From CBDCWT01 sp965223305 (GTDB taxonomy: Bacteria > Planctomycetota > Planctomycetia > Pirellulales > Pirellulaceae): DNA of 64,000 nucleotides. Location: NCBI GenBank assembly GCA_965223305.1, contig CBDCWT010000043.1:10870-74869 (forward strand), written 5' to 3'. Positions 37,801 to 45,871 of this stretch are shown one piece after another. Under the pieces are notes generated by a model. It was not told the origin of the DNA and ran no database searches. It saw only the letters and a list, made by a program, of their open reading frames with translations. A program made the position numbers and the translations under genes. Positions within the stretch are counted from its first letter, which is position 1. Each line of letters opens with the position of its first letter.

Positions 37801-38106
37801 ATCGGCCGCTGGCGGAAGGTCTATCGTGGCGGGAAACCGATCGACGCGTCGGGTGTCCTGAAGGATGGCAACAAGATTGTAGGACCGGACGGGCTCCGGC
37901 ACTACTTGGAGATGAATGAAGTGCTGTTTCAACAAACGCTCTGCTCCAAGTTGGTCGGATACGCGCTGGGTCGCGGAGCGTCGGTTGCCGATCAGCAACT
38001 AATTGAAACGATGCTAGAGAGTTTGGAGGAAGACGACAAGTTCTCGATGCTGGTCGAGAAAATTGTCACCAGCACCCAGTTCCGCTACCATCGAGGTTCA
38101 AAGTAG
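34870..38106 (+). CDS. DUF1587/DUF1592/DUF1588/DUF1585 planctomycete cytochrome c protein (PSD2 type)
   Basis: A 1078-residue exported protein. The start is uncertain: TTG at 34870 or 34891; no ATG fits before the signal-like 'LAVWAGVVLAPALL'. A haem-c motif CADCH (residues ~57-61, 'RRYCADCHTGKEAEGRIDLT') opens the protein. DUF1587 follows ('MRRLTSAEHAYTIRDLTGLE'), then DUF1595/1592 ('RAWRRPLTAEDQERLRRFYD', 'WELASRLSYLFWSSLPDAEL') and DUF1588/DUF1585 at the C-terminus with a second CxxCH ('CVNCHVRIDPLGFALEHYDA'). It is followed by its usual partner, a DUF1552 protein. The stop codon lies inside an R1 repeat. Confidence 0.93.
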   Translation: MALRAFVLHVLVISFCVRGRWSSFVRLAVWAGVVLAPALLRSQEVSLEIAPVLRRYCADCHTGKEAEGRIDLTRMLAKPSLADSFKEWRQVVEKLRRGEMPPPDAPQPDAAQRRQLVATVEHELDRVVRQHAADPGEVVMRRLTSAEHAYTIRDLTGLELEFPAGSDAVGGAGFTNVGFVQFVQESTLERYLEVAKLVADHAVVGAGRLQFFKDPGKTGFELAAIHRIQEIYKNHGFRTSAGEGGEAFGLDFYPRAFYVAWRYLHRERLGLEGGSIGQLAAEEQLSRRFTEHIWSVLSQPSPSFPTSEIVARWRELPVPLLGEPVDAIGVRAECNEIYTLLQSWYRRLATANDDEAAPVVVEDSVNPTSTQTLKVRIIWPEGAEVADVRWEVVSADRGPDEGTAIVWSNPRIRFLNLDRRWQPEQPLRDVVPGEVAQQLAFGKHPRGTAVASTDFVTEGGAPRSFSLGLPENGRSAELTVEARVDPVFGKDRVVRGGISAGELAARGKTISALLTDRNGSGFEVWNDGVLEFARNLPQVSHREPAPSDRDPIPAPFDNTYNMPERDHFHYRVKYFRDDGFLTEKLLDDPTRRRLEEAWADLLTSFEYHDVFLRFVADKFDFPWRPVSQVDKPWIAQLPAPARPHVQRLHAEWAAARQLVENSRERHFADVMQFASRAWRRPLTAEDQERLRRFYDTVARDGELDYSAAIRALLARVLVAPEFIYRAERPASESAAVPLTSWELASRLSYLFWSSLPDAELRRAADEGELVDPSELVRQARRMLRDPKSRRFATEFFGQWFGFYRFDQFRGVDSERFPEFTEQLRAAMYDEAVEFFAHLVREDRPVGEILFADYAFWNRSLSEHYGAAVSLAAGQLQRVDGVKQFQRGGLIGLGAVLTVTSAPLRTSPVKRGDWILRRVIGTPVPPPPADAGSIPADDRVADGLTIRQRLEAHRQQASCVNCHVRIDPLGFALEHYDAIGRWRKVYRGGKPIDASGVLKDGNKIVGPDGLRHYLEMNEVLFQQTLCSKLVGYALGRGASVADQQLIETMLESLEEDDKFSMLVEKIVTSTQFRYHRGSK

Positions 38107-38164
38107 CAGGCTCACTCCGTGAGCCATCCGCAAAGTAGCAGGCACGCTCCGCGTGCCGTCCGCC
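38102..38164. repeat. Two tandem R1 palindromic repeats with compensatory stem changes
   Basis: The units at 38102-38131 and 38134-38164 have stems GGCTCAC/GTGAGCC and GGCACGC/GCGTGCC around TCC. Compared with GGCACAC/GTGTGCC at 2261 and 32900, both sides of the stem change together. The first unit provides the TAG stop of the DUF1592 gene. The pair separates this gene from the DUF1552 gene. Confidence 0.85.
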
Positions 38165-38216
38165 CGTGGCGGCACAAGGAAGCAAGCCCACTATTTTGAC
38201 AAGGGAGCTTAACAAC

Positions 38217-39592
38217 ATGGCGCTTACGATCCAGTCTCGGCAGCGTGGTCTCTTGACACGACGGCGATTCTTGCGGGGGGCCGGCATCGCCTTGGCGCTG
38301 CCTTGGATGGAGTCATCGCCGTTGCGTGCGGTGGAGACCGGCAAGTTGTCGCTTCCTCAAACGAGCACCCAGCCACCGGTCCGTTTTGCCTGTCTTTACT
38401 TCTCCAACGGTGTGGAGCCGGAACATTGGTGGGCCACAGGGAGCGGTCGCTCGATGAAGTTCGGCCCCGGCCTGGCGCCGATGGCGCCGTTCGGTGAAGA
38501 CATCGTCTTTTTACACGGGCTGTTTAACGCACAAGCGGTTGCCAACACGAGCCCGCATCTTGGACGGATGCCCAACATGCTGTCCGGCGCCTGGGTCAGC
38601 CTCGACCAAAATGACATCCGTGTCGGTAAGACGATGGATCAAGTCCTGGCGCAGCAGATCGGGCCACCGCACGGAGATCCCCAGCCTGGTGTTGGGAATC
38701 GAACCGACGGAACTACGGCTGGAAGACGGTCTGTCCATGATCTACGGCTCGTGTATTTCCTGGGCCACCGAGACCAGGCCGGCGACCAAGGAGATCTATC
38801 CGGCGAGAGTGTTTGACCGGCTGGTCGGGGATGGCAGCGGGCGGCAGCTGGACAAGATCGATATTGGATCAAATCCTCGAGGACGCCAAGCAACTGCGGA
38901 AGCAGGTAGGTATCGGCGATTCGACGCAAACTCGATGAATACCTGGACTCGATTCGGGATATCGAGCTGCGCATCACACATGCCAAGCGCGAACGGCGTC
39001 TGGAGGGCTGGCAGCCCAGTTTGACGAAGCCCAACATGGCCCGACCACAAGACGAGTTGCCGCAAGACGTTCCGGAACACATGAAGCTGATTCTGGACTT
39101 GATCGTGCTCGCATTCCAAATGGACAAGACTCGCATCGCCACTTGTATGTTGAACAACGATTTGTCCCAGATGAACTTCGGGGTTTTTGGATGGTGTGCA
39201 GGGGGCTCTGCATCTCGACTTAACGCACAACGGGCCGAGAGCCCGAGCTGGAAGCGATGTACTTGAAAACCAATCAGTTTCACGTCGAGCAATTTGCCTA
39301 CTTGCTTGGCCGACTAAAGCAGATTGACGAAGGAGGGCAGTCGCTGCTAGACAGCTCGCTGTTGCTATTCGGCTCAAATCTATTCGACGGGGACAAGCAC
39401 GAGGCAGACAAGATGCCTTTAGTGCTGGCGGGCCGAGCGGGAGGCCAGTTGGAAACAGGCCGCGTGCTGGATTATCTTGAACGAGGGGACGAAAACCGCC
39501 GGGCCTGCAGCCTCTATCTGTCGCTCATGGATCGCCTCGGCGTTCACCTCCGCCAATTCGGTGACGCGGACCAACGTCTGGCCGATCTATAG
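38217..39592 (+). pseudogene. DUF1552 family protein, at least five frameshifts
   Basis: The start ATG at 38217 follows AAGGGAG. The N-terminus has a twin-arginine-like signal ('GLLTRRRFLRGAGIALALPW') and the DUF1552 opening 'RFACLYFSNGVEPEHWW'. Later pieces are in other frames: 'IPSLVLGIEPTELRLEDGLS' (after ~38665), 'ILDQILEDAKQLRKQVGIGD' (after ~38860), 'LDEYLDSIRDIELRITHAKR' (after ~38925), 'LDGVQGALHLDLTHNG' (after ~39180), and 'NQFHVEQFAYLLGRLKQIDE' (after ~39232) to the end. All parts of a ~450-residue DUF1552 protein are present in order, so the coding content is complete but not readable as one frame. Confidence 0.88.
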
Positions 39593-39597
39593 CAGAC

Positions 39598-40416
39598 ATG
39601 ATGGACAACAGTAAACCGTACTCTCAGGCCTGGTATGACAGCCGTCGAGAGTTGCTCGGGGAGGCTGCCTGCAAACAGCTGGGCTATTTCGTCGTACCTG
39701 ACGAGTTTCTGTTGTCTGTCGTGGTGCCGATCTACAACGAAGAGAAAACGCTGCCTGAGATCATCGATCGGATTCGGCGTGTACCTCTTGCCAAAGAGAT
39801 TGTGCTGGTCGACGACTGCAGCCGAGACGGTTCACAGAAGATCTTGCAGGAGCTGACGGTCGCACTTGCCGGAGACGAGTTCAACCGGTTGCAATTCGTT
39901 CGGCACGACCGAAATCGTGGCAAAGGCGCCGCTCTTCGAACTGGCTTCGCGAAGTGCAGCGGTGACATTGTGATCGTGCAGGATGCTGACCTTGAGTACG
40001 ATCCCGGCGAGTATCCACGGCTGATCCAGCCGATCATGGAAGGGAAGGCTGACGTCGTGTTCGGCAGTCGTTTTCTGGGTGATCGCCCGCACCGCGTGCT
40101 GTACTATTGGCACTTCGTGGCCAATTCGCTGTTAACGAGCTTTTCCAATTGGTTTACGAACCTGAACTTGACCGACATGGAGACTTGCTACAAGGTCATG
40201 AAGCGGGAGGTCTTGGCTGACATCTTGCCGACCTTACGGCAGAATCGATTCGGCATTGAGCCTGAGCTGACGGCCAAGATTGCCCGGCGGCGTTTCCGAG
40301 TGTACGAGGTTTCGACCAGCTATTCCGGCCGGACTTATGACCAGGGAAAGAAGATTGGCTGGCGGGACGGTCTACAGGCAGTTTGGTGCATTGTGCGTTA
40401 CGGGCTAGCCGACTAA
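39598..40416 (+). CDS. Glycosyltransferase family 2 (dolichyl-phosphate mannosyltransferase-like)
   Basis: A 272-residue GT-A enzyme starting 5 bp after the DUF1552 stop; ATG codons at 39598 and 39601 are equivalent. Motifs: 'LSVVVPIYNEEKTLPEIIDR', 'EIVLVDDCSRDGSQKIL' (nucleotide-binding Asp), 'GKGAALRTGFAKCSGDIVIV' and D-x-D in 'VQDADLEYDP', then 'TDMETCYKVMKREVL' and 'SYSGRTYDQGKKIGWRDG', a signature of the DPM1-like subgroup. It probably transfers a sugar from GDP- or UDP-sugar to polyprenyl phosphate. No membrane helices are obvious. It marks the right end of the conserved block. Confidence 0.93.
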   Translation: MMDNSKPYSQAWYDSRRELLGEAACKQLGYFVVPDEFLLSVVVPIYNEEKTLPEIIDRIRRVPLAKEIVLVDDCSRDGSQKILQELTVALAGDEFNRLQFVRHDRNRGKGAALRTGFAKCSGDIVIVQDADLEYDPGEYPRLIQPIMEGKADVVFGSRFLGDRPHRVLYYWHFVANSLLTSFSNWFTNLNLTDMETCYKVMKREVLADILPTLRQNRFGIEPELTAKIARRRFRVYEVSTSYSGRTYDQGKKIGWRDGLQAVWCIVRYGLAD

Positions 40417-40470
40417 GTGCGGGCTCCGTCTGTGTATTGGGCAAAGCTCGCCGCGCGGTCTCTTGCGGCG

Positions 40471-41031
40471 TCATCTCCTACGCTTTGATTCTAGATACTC
40501 GGCGGAGATAAGCCGATTTGTCAGTTGGCACATCACCCGAACGTCCCCGTCAGAGTACGAGAACAAACTACCATCACGGCCGGTGTACTCAAGCCAGCCG
40601 TCTCCGTCCAAGTCCACCAGCCGAGTCAACTCAAACTCAAAAAACAGGGACCGTATCGAACGGCGGTGAAATAGTCTATCTGGCTCTCCAGACAACCAGA
40701 ACACAAGTGATTCGTTTTCGTCTAGGGTTGCGATGTCCTGTTTGTCGAGTTGAGGAAAAGAGAACGGACGTGGACCTCGACCGTAGGTTCGGAGCACATG
40801 TGCAAAGATCTTGCGCGAGTTTGGATTCGGCGGATACTCGCCATGAGTCAGCTTGTAGTGCTCGACTGCAACCTGCAATCGAAATAATTCCTGGGAGTTT
40901 GCCCACTCTGCTCGAGACCGACGGCGGCGCTCTCGAGCCGCAACAAGAGCGAACAACGTCGCGAACAGCACAACGAGTACAAAAAGGTCTCGCAAGCCAA
41001 AATGAAATCGAAGTGGAGAGGTCGCCCGCAT
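40471..41031 (-). CDS. Hypothetical membrane-anchored protein with pseudopilin-like N-terminus
   Basis: A 186-residue product from the ATG at 41031, chosen because the longer frame upstream lacks any plausible signal. One hydrophobic helix (about residues 13-33, 'LFVLVVLFATLFALVAA') is followed by 'RRSRAEWANSQELFRLQVAV' and 'HYKLTHGEYPPNPNSRK', the layout of type II secretion pseudopilins (long N-terminal helix, then a 'YPt' turn). It lacks the classic prepilin peptidase site. The C-terminal 'LVDLDGDGWLEYTGRDGSLF' is acidic and may bind calcium as in GspG-like proteins. Function unknown. Confidence 0.55.
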   Translation of the reverse strand: MRATSPLRFHFGLRDLFVLVVLFATLFALVAARERRRRSRAEWANSQELFRLQVAVEHYKLTHGEYPPNPNSRKIFAHVLRTYGRGPRPFSFPQLDKQDIATLDENESLVFWLSGEPDRLFHRRSIRSLFFEFELTRLVDLDGDGWLEYTGRDGSLFSYSDGDVRVMCQLTNRLISAEYLESKRRR

Positions 41032-41141
41032 CTCATCTATGACGTGAATCCCTAACAGCCTGTTGATTTTCTCGACGGGCTGTCGCATCACGGGATGTGT
41101 TGGTGGCCTCCGCCCGAGACAGACACGTTCCGGATTGTCAG

Positions 41142-41528
41142 TTAGCAATCCACTTCCAGCTGTGCATAGTTGCACGCTACAGTCGAAAGGCATTCTTTCA
41201 GTTTGCGCAACTGCCACGGAGAAACTTCAAAGGTCACGACGACCTCATCAAAACCCACGTTACTCGCAAACTTCCCTCCCAGGAAGATAGTGAGTTGATG
41301 GTTATTAAGCCGGACTAAATCCAGCATACCATACCCTGCTTGTGCTTGACCGTCCACCTCCACATAGATGCGGTCATGGCCTAGTTCACGGTCCTGTTGT
41401 GCTGGTGCAATGTCGCGAGAAATCAGCACATACTGAACTGGAGAGGACGTTTCGTCTGCCAGTCCAACGGTCACGAGGTTACGTCGCGTTTCGCAGCTTA
41501 CAACATCGGCGACAAAGGTCTTTCTCAT
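41142..41528 (-). CDS. Imm10-like immunity protein
   Basis: A 128-residue protein resembling the Imm10 family of polymorphic-toxin immunity proteins. The order of motifs fits: a first strand 'FVADVVSCETRRNLVTVGLA', then 'PVQYVLISRDIAPAQQDREL', 'IYVEVDGQAQAGYGMLDLVR' and a final 'FEVSPWQLRKLKECLSTV'. Such proteins neutralise a cognate toxin tip, often a nuclease, delivered by Rhs or contact-dependent systems. No intact toxin is adjacent, so it is an orphan here. It lies between the pilin-like gene and repeat copy A of the cassette-like array. Confidence 0.75.
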   Translation of the reverse strand: MRKTFVADVVSCETRRNLVTVGLADETSSPVQYVLISRDIAPAQQDRELGHDRIYVEVDGQAQAGYGMLDLVRLNNHQLTIFLGGKFASNVGFDEVVVTFEVSPWQLRKLKECLSTVACNYAQLEVDC

Positions 41529-41575
41529 TTTCGATCAGGATTAGCAGTCCAGCTTTTCGTAACAACTGTTCTCTC

Positions 41576-41845
41576 GCCATCGGTATGCGCTATGCGGCGG
41601 CCGCGGGCCGCCGGGTCCACCTACGGCAAAGCCTCCGGTGGATCCGCTACGCTCGCCTTCCGGCCTCGCTCCGCGGATGCCATCCAGGCACCACGGCCAT
41701 CTTCTCGGCGGTCGTCCATGACCGCCGTGAAAGTCAATAGACACCGTGTACCACGCTCCCTGAACCAACACACGTCACGAATTCCACGGGCCAAAACGCG
41801 ACGATGTGAACCAACATCCGTCGGCCCGCGGTCCGAAGTGAGTCA
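41576..41845 (+). repeat. Copy A of the ~270-bp structured repeat
   Basis: Contains the common blocks: 'GGTCCACCTACGGCAAAGCC' with 'TCCGGTGGATCC' (hairpin), 'GGCGGTCGTCCATGACCGCC' (7-bp perfect stem, GTCCAT loop), and 'CGGGCCAAAACGCGACGATG' ending 'CCGTCGGCCCGCGG' (outer stem). Related copies: 42782-43290, 44766-45080, 45550-45745, 54535-55225, 61315-62005, 62238-62430. All are in the same orientation. Confidence 0.85.
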
Positions 41846-41945
41846 CTGTCCGCCGACTTGGTAGGCGTGATCTTTGAACAAGTCGAGTCAGCAGCTACGA
41901 CACCGCGCTCATCGACAACGATCCGGTGCACGTTAGAACCCTCCG

Positions 41946-42370
41946 TCAAACGTGCAACCAGTCCTCGACACGAAGCTGCGGAACTTGCTCAAAGTCGCGG
42001 AGGTTCGAGGACAGAAGAACGGCATCGTGCGAAAGTGCAATTGCAGCAATCCTCAAGTCTTGCGTGCCGATTCGGATTCGTTGCCCACGGAGCGATACAA
42101 ACTCGTCAGCAGCTTCGTCGGTCCAACGCAGAATCTCCCAATGCATCAACGTTTCCAACAAACGCACGAGGTGGCCATAGGGCATCACCAACTCGTGAGG
42201 GTACTGCAACCGACGTACTTGCGCCAGCCACGCACGCAGTTGCTCCTCGACGGCAATCACCGGCAAGGCAACTGAGTCTCGAGCTTCCGACAGGCGTAGG
42301 ACCAGTGAAGAATGCTGGCTGCGTCGAGCGTCGGTTAATACAGAAAGTGATCGGTATCTAGCAAGATCAT
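41946..42370 (-). pseudogene. VapC-like PIN-domain toxin, one frameshift
   Basis: The ATG at 42370 overlaps the antitoxin stop (TGATG). It gives 'MILLDTDHF' with the first PIN Asp, then runs into a stop. A missing T in the TTT run near 42345 puts the protein into 'SVLTDARRSQHSSLVLRLSE', 'LPVIAVEEQLRAWLAQVRR', 'RIGTQDLRIAAIALSHDAVL' and 'NLRDFEQVPQLRVEDW', which contain the remaining acidic PIN residues. Family PIN enzymes are ribonucleases cutting tRNA or rRNA. The toxin is inactive if the shift is real. Confidence 0.85.
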
Positions 42371-42600
42371 CAGTTGCCGTCGCGACTGCCGTCCGTTTGA
42401 GATCGTATCTTTTCACGGTCAGCTTCCCGCAGACCCGCAGCGTCATTCAATAGCTCCTGCATGCCAGGATCGTCGGTGAACGCACCGATTGTCTCACGCC
42501 AGTCCTTTCTCGAACGGCGCATCGATTGCAGCTCCTCCTGCAGCTGCGCAACCTGCGATTCGAGAACCTTAAGGCGGCTTTCAACGCTCGAATCCAACAC
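42370..42600 (-). CDS. VapB-type antitoxin candidate
   Basis: A 76-residue protein. The GTG at 42600 is chosen because GGAG sits eight bases upstream; the frame opens at 42639. It is a charged helical protein ('SSVESRLKVLESQVAQLQEE') with a coiled-coil N-terminus and an acidic C-terminus ('FTDDPGMQELLNDAAGLREA'). It ends by overlapping the PIN toxin start (TGATG), the usual antitoxin-toxin coupling. It is not an AbrB-fold VapB by eye; small coiled-coil partners of this type accompany planctomycete and cyanobacterial PIN toxins. Confidence 0.7.
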   Translation of the reverse strand: MLDSSVESRLKVLESQVAQLQEELQSMRRSRKDWRETIGAFTDDPGMQELLNDAAGLREADREKIRSQTDGSRDGN

Positions 42601-42781
42601 AACGTCAACTCCAAAGCTAGAAATACGGGAATACCTCACTATCGTAACACATTCTGCAAGCCAAAAGAGCTGTTACTTTCGTTTGTGTGGCAGCCGCCGA
42701 TCACTGGGCAACGTGCGGCTCTTGATCGCTCGTCGACCCTGCGCGGAAACGTCGGCGGCGCTGAAAATCTCTTATGACGAT

Positions 42782-43290
42782 AACCGTGCGTTGCATTTCA
42801 GCGCTCCCTGCGCTGCGCCGCTGCCCTGGCGGCCGGTCGCATTCGCTCACTGGCAATAACAGTGCAACGTCGATCGACATCCGCAAGACCGTCAATGATG
42901 GCATCTGCCTTACCAAGCTCCGCTCGCTCGACGCTCCGGGCCACCGCTGCCGCACTGCTGTTCGCGCTCAGTGACTGCGGAAGACGGCTACCATACGAAG
43001 TGTCTTGCCTTCGATCCCGCTTCCTGGCCCTGCGCTGTGCGACGGCCGCGGGCCGCTGGGTCCACCTACGGCAAGCCTCCGGTGGGTCCGCTACGCTCGC
43101 CTTCCGGGCTCGCTACGCGGATGTCGTTCAGGCACCGCGGCCATCTTTCGCGGCGGTCGTCCATGACCGCCGTCGAGTTCATTCGATACCGTGTACCCCA
43201 AACCTTTGAGCCAACACGCGTCACGAGTTCCGCGGGCCAATACGCGGCGATTTGAATCAACACCCGTCGGCCCGTGGTCTGAGCGCCCAA
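42782..43290 (+). repeat. Copy B of the structured repeat (extended ~500-bp version)
   Basis: Starts with 'CGCTCCCTGCGCTGCGCCGC' and 'GGCGGCCGGTCGCATTCGCT' as in copies E and F, continues through 'CCGCTCGCTCGACGCTCCGG', and ends with the 270-bp core ('GTCCACCTACGGCAAGCCTC' to 'CCCGTCGGCCCGTGG'). Several short open frames inside are not conserved between copies, so it is treated as non-coding. Confidence 0.8.
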
Positions 43291-43457
43291 CAACCGACAG
43301 CGAAAAAGTAGGCCATCACTCTGTTTCAGCCGATTGTCAGGTTAGAATCAACTGGCCGACGCAACCTTGACTCGTAACTCGTTGTCGTACTCTCGTATCG
43401 GGAGATGGGGCGATTTCACTACCACCACTTGATGAGTCCGGCGAACTACCGCCGGGA

Positions 43458-43862
43458 GTGCACCAAGGGTCGCTCAACGAAACGCTCCAACGATTCGGAT
43501 CTGGACATCCTCAAAGAGTCGCTGTTGGAGAACGGCTCCGACGCATCCATCGCCTAGCAGTTCAAACAGGTCACCTAGCTCGATTCGTCGTCTTCGGGTC
43601 TTTTGTTTCACAAAAACCCGACCCAAACGACCTTGACGTCCTCCTCATCATGGATGATTCCTTTGATGGTGAAAAGCTACAAGGAGAGGCAGTACTGCTA
43701 TTCGACCATGCGGCTGCTGACGCCCATTTCGGAGCAAGTGTGTTTTGGGTTAGACGAGTAGCTGCTTTGGGAGGCGAGCAAGCAATGGTAGAATACTGGC
43801 AGACCAAAAGAGATGGGGGAAAACGAGGAATCGTCGAAATCGTCGAGGAAAGGCATGATTAG
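43458..43862 (+). CDS. Nucleotidyltransferase-fold protein (putative toxin-antitoxin component)
   Basis: A 134-residue protein, GTG start uncertain. Nucleotidyltransferase motif: 'FVVFGSFVSQKPDPNDLDVL' supplies G-S and the D-x-D pair (the Asp residues of 'DLDVLLIMDD'). Conserved downstream text 'AVLLFDHAAADAHFGASVFW' and 'GGEQAMVEYWQTKRDGGKRG' matches a small family found in many bacteria beside a short helical gene. It overlaps that partner by eight bases. MNT-type enzymes act as antitoxins (AMPylating HEPN toxins) or as toxins, so which role applies is open. Confidence 0.72.
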   Translation: MHQGSLNETLQRFGSGHPQRVAVGERLRRIHRLAVQTGHLARFVVFGSFVSQKPDPNDLDVLLIMDDSFDGEKLQGEAVLLFDHAAADAHFGASVFWVRRVAALGGEQAMVEYWQTKRDGGKRGIVEIVEERHD

Positions 43863-44061
43863 ATCCGAGCAAGAACTGACCGCCACACTAGAACGCATTC
43901 GACATTTCCAAGATCAGCTTGCCCTGCTCAGGAAAACAGAGACCAACCCCACAAACTATCGACTCGCCGCATCCGGGTTCATTGCTGAAATCGACAAAAT
44001 GCAGTTGGAAGTACGCGAATTCCTCTGTTCGCCGCCCACCCACCTAACTTCTTCGACGTGA
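43855..44061 (+). CDS. Small helical partner of the nucleotidyltransferase
   Basis: A 68-residue protein from the ATG at 43855, which overlaps the preceding stop (ATGATTAG). 'MIRSEQELTATLERIRHFQD' resembles the N-terminal helical region of small antitoxin-like proteins ('MI.nErQy.it...l..fe'). 'FIAEIDKMQLEVREFL' forms a second helix. The tight overlap with the nucleotidyltransferase gene suggests a two-gene toxin-antitoxin unit. No catalytic motif. Confidence 0.65.
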   Translation: MIRSEQELTATLERIRHFQDQLALLRKTETNPTNYRLAASGFIAEIDKMQLEVREFLCSPPTHLTSST

Positions 44062-44202
44062 ACCGCTGCGGTGCCCCACCTGCGGAGTCGCTAGTCCGCA
44101 GCCATCATCTTGCCACTCGTCCTTGACCGCCGAGTCTTGGGGACACCGCGCGCTAGCACGGTGAGTGGAGCCGTGAATTGAGTTCGCAGGCATTCGATGC
44201 GT

Positions 44203-44724
44203 TTAATGAAGAGGACCCAACACTCCGGATTCCGAGGGATCGAACGCCGGACCAAGAGTAACCCCCTGCCGTTTGCCGTACAGTTCAATTAGCCTTTCAA
44301 AGTCAGCTGCAGCGTATCGACGGTCGGCATCCGTCATTTGTCTGGCAGCACGGGCGGCCGCAGTTGCCGCACGACGAACGCGTGCCTCGGCCACGGTACC
44401 TTGGTCGTCCATCGCTTCGGCGGCGTAGCAACTGCACATGCCGGCTGACCGAACGGCGAGACCGACCCCGATGTCTTCGGGCTCGTGCGTAATCTCAGCA
44501 CCCACAACAGCGGCCGCTGCCTGGCCAATTTGGCGAGCCTGATCAGCCGCATCGCATGAAGACTCGACAAACCTCCGAACGAGCTCCAATACCCTGCCAC
44601 ATTCGGCAGCGTGTGGTACTTCACTACGAGCCAAAGCGCGAAGTGCCGACCGATACGCGTACGCGACAATCGACCGTAATGGAAGACCGGCTAGATTTGT
44701 CTCACTTGGCCTCGAATTAGTCAT
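44203..44724 (-). CDS. Hypothetical alanine-rich protein
   Basis: A 173-residue protein with an almost all-helical, Ala/Arg-rich composition ('RRAATAAARAARQMTDADRR') after 'LAGLPLRSIVAYAYRSALRA'. It ends 'FDPSESGVLGPLH', a short C-terminal motif I associate with planctomycete hypothetical proteins ending 'VDPSE.GPLGPLW'. No known function. It is a single-gene unit between repeat copies B and C, which is the reason to consider it an immunity-type cassette. Confidence 0.6.
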   Translation of the reverse strand: MTNSRPSETNLAGLPLRSIVAYAYRSALRALARSEVPHAAECGRVLELVRRFVESSCDAADQARQIGQAAAAVVGAEITHEPEDIGVGLAVRSAGMCSCYAAEAMDDQGTVAEARVRRAATAAARAARQMTDADRRYAAADFERLIELYGKRQGVTLGPAFDPSESGVLGPLH

Positions 44725-44765
44725 TGTTCAACAGGGGTAAGATCAATCAGCATCTCCCAGCTCAT

Positions 44766-45080
44766 CATAGCTTCCTGGCCCTTCGCTGTGCGGCGGCTGC
44801 ACGCTGCTGGGTCCGCCTCCAGTGGATCCACCACGTTCGCCTTCCTGGCCCACTACGCGGACCGCGGCCATCTTCTCGGCGGTCGGCCATGACCGCCGGG
44901 AGAGTCAATGGGCGCCGTGTACCCAAACTCCTAAACAAAACGCGTCACGAATTCCGTGGGCCAAAACGCGACGACCTGAACCACCACCCGTCGGCCCGCG
45001 GTCTGAGCTTCGGGCAATCATGTCCGATTCCGCCGCCGGAGTAACCACCCTGCTTCACTCACGTCGATTCGGCGGCGGTC
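44766..45080 (+). repeat. Copy C of the structured repeat plus its 3' CCGCCGCC hairpin
   Basis: A shortened core: 'GGTCCGCCTCCAGTGGATCC', 'GGCGGTCGGCCATGACCGCC' (loop base changed, stem kept) and 'CCGTGGGCCAAAACGCGACG' with 'CCGTCGGCCCGCGG'. Bases 45003-45080 add a second hairpin, 'TCCGCCGCCGG' pairing with 'TCGGCGGCGG', also seen after copies E, F and G. Confidence 0.8.
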
Positions 45081-45170
45081 GAAATTGGCGCACGCGCGCA
45101 GGCGCAAGTCGCATTGGACGCAGCCTGATGGGTTTGCAAAGGGGAGGCAGACATCGCTTTTCTTTCCAGG

Positions 45171-45503
45171 TTACTCTTTTTCCCGCCACGATATCTGCCG
45201 CCCATCGAAGATCGGGATACTATCGATCCTACTTGCACAACTCCCTGATTCCTCCTCCATTACCCAACCTTCGAAAAGTACTGAATAGCGATCGAACTCG
45301 TCCGGCCTTGGTAAAGGGGGAGCGTTTCGATTTCGTTCATGCCAGTCGCGGCAGAAGGTGATGTACTCAGCGATCTCGGTCCTTAATGGGTCATTCTCCG
45401 CTGACAACTCCTCGAATGTACCGTACCAAGTGTCATCACTGCAAAACGCATGCTTGATCCGGCCAATCGCCACTGAGTTGTGTTTCAATATCAAGTCAGC
45501 CAT
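45171..45503 (-). CDS. Small hypothetical protein, likely immunity type
   Basis: A 110-residue product from the ATG at 45503 (18 residues upstream in frame are unsupported). 'VAIGRIKHAFCSDDTWYGTF' followed by 'EIAEYITFCRDWHERNRNA' and a final 'IPIFDGRQISWREKE' fits a widespread small family of the form 'G.I..af.sDgTWyG.f ... i.eyi.f...W..r'. These occur beside polymorphic toxins, so an immunity role is inferred from context. It sits between repeat copies C and D. Confidence 0.6.
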   Translation of the reverse strand: MADLILKHNSVAIGRIKHAFCSDDTWYGTFEELSAENDPLRTEIAEYITFCRDWHERNRNAPPLPRPDEFDRYSVLFEGWVMEEESGSCASRIDSIPIFDGRQISWREKE

Positions 45504-45549
45504 CAAAGTGAATTCCCAGCATGCCTGTTTACGATCTGGTCTTGTCAGT

Positions 45550-45745
45550 ACACTCACCTTCCGGACTCGCTATGCGGCTGCCGGCTAGGCACCATGGCCA
45601 TCCTCGCGGCGGTCGTCCATGACCGCCGTGAGGGTCAATGGACGCCGTGGACCCAGACCCCTGAACCAACACGCGTGACGAATTCCGCGGGCCAATACGC
45701 GGCGATGTGAACCGACACATGTCGGCCCGCGGTCCGAGCTGTTGC
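45550..45745 (+). repeat. Copy D of the structured repeat (5'-truncated)
   Basis: Begins at 'CACTCACCTTCCGGACTCGC' and retains 'GGCGGTCGTCCATGACCGCC' and the terminal stem 'CCGCGGGCCAATACGCGGCG' / 'GTCGGCCCGCGG'. The first hairpin (GGTCCACC ... GGTGGATCC) is missing. Located immediately upstream of the 45171-45503 gene. Confidence 0.8.
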
Positions 45746-45871
45746 GGAATGCTCGCCACAGCGAGTCTAATCGTCCATTGGTTCAACCGTGTTCCGAAAG
45801 GGCAACGTCGCTTCAAGGAGGGAGTTGTTTCTATTTCTACCGCCAGATATTGGTTCGTGAAGCGGCCAACG

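Noticed and set aside
41576..45745. CRISPR array
   Set aside because: Repeats are ~200-500 bp, spaced by whole genes and imperfect; there are no short identical repeats with unique spacers and no cas genes.
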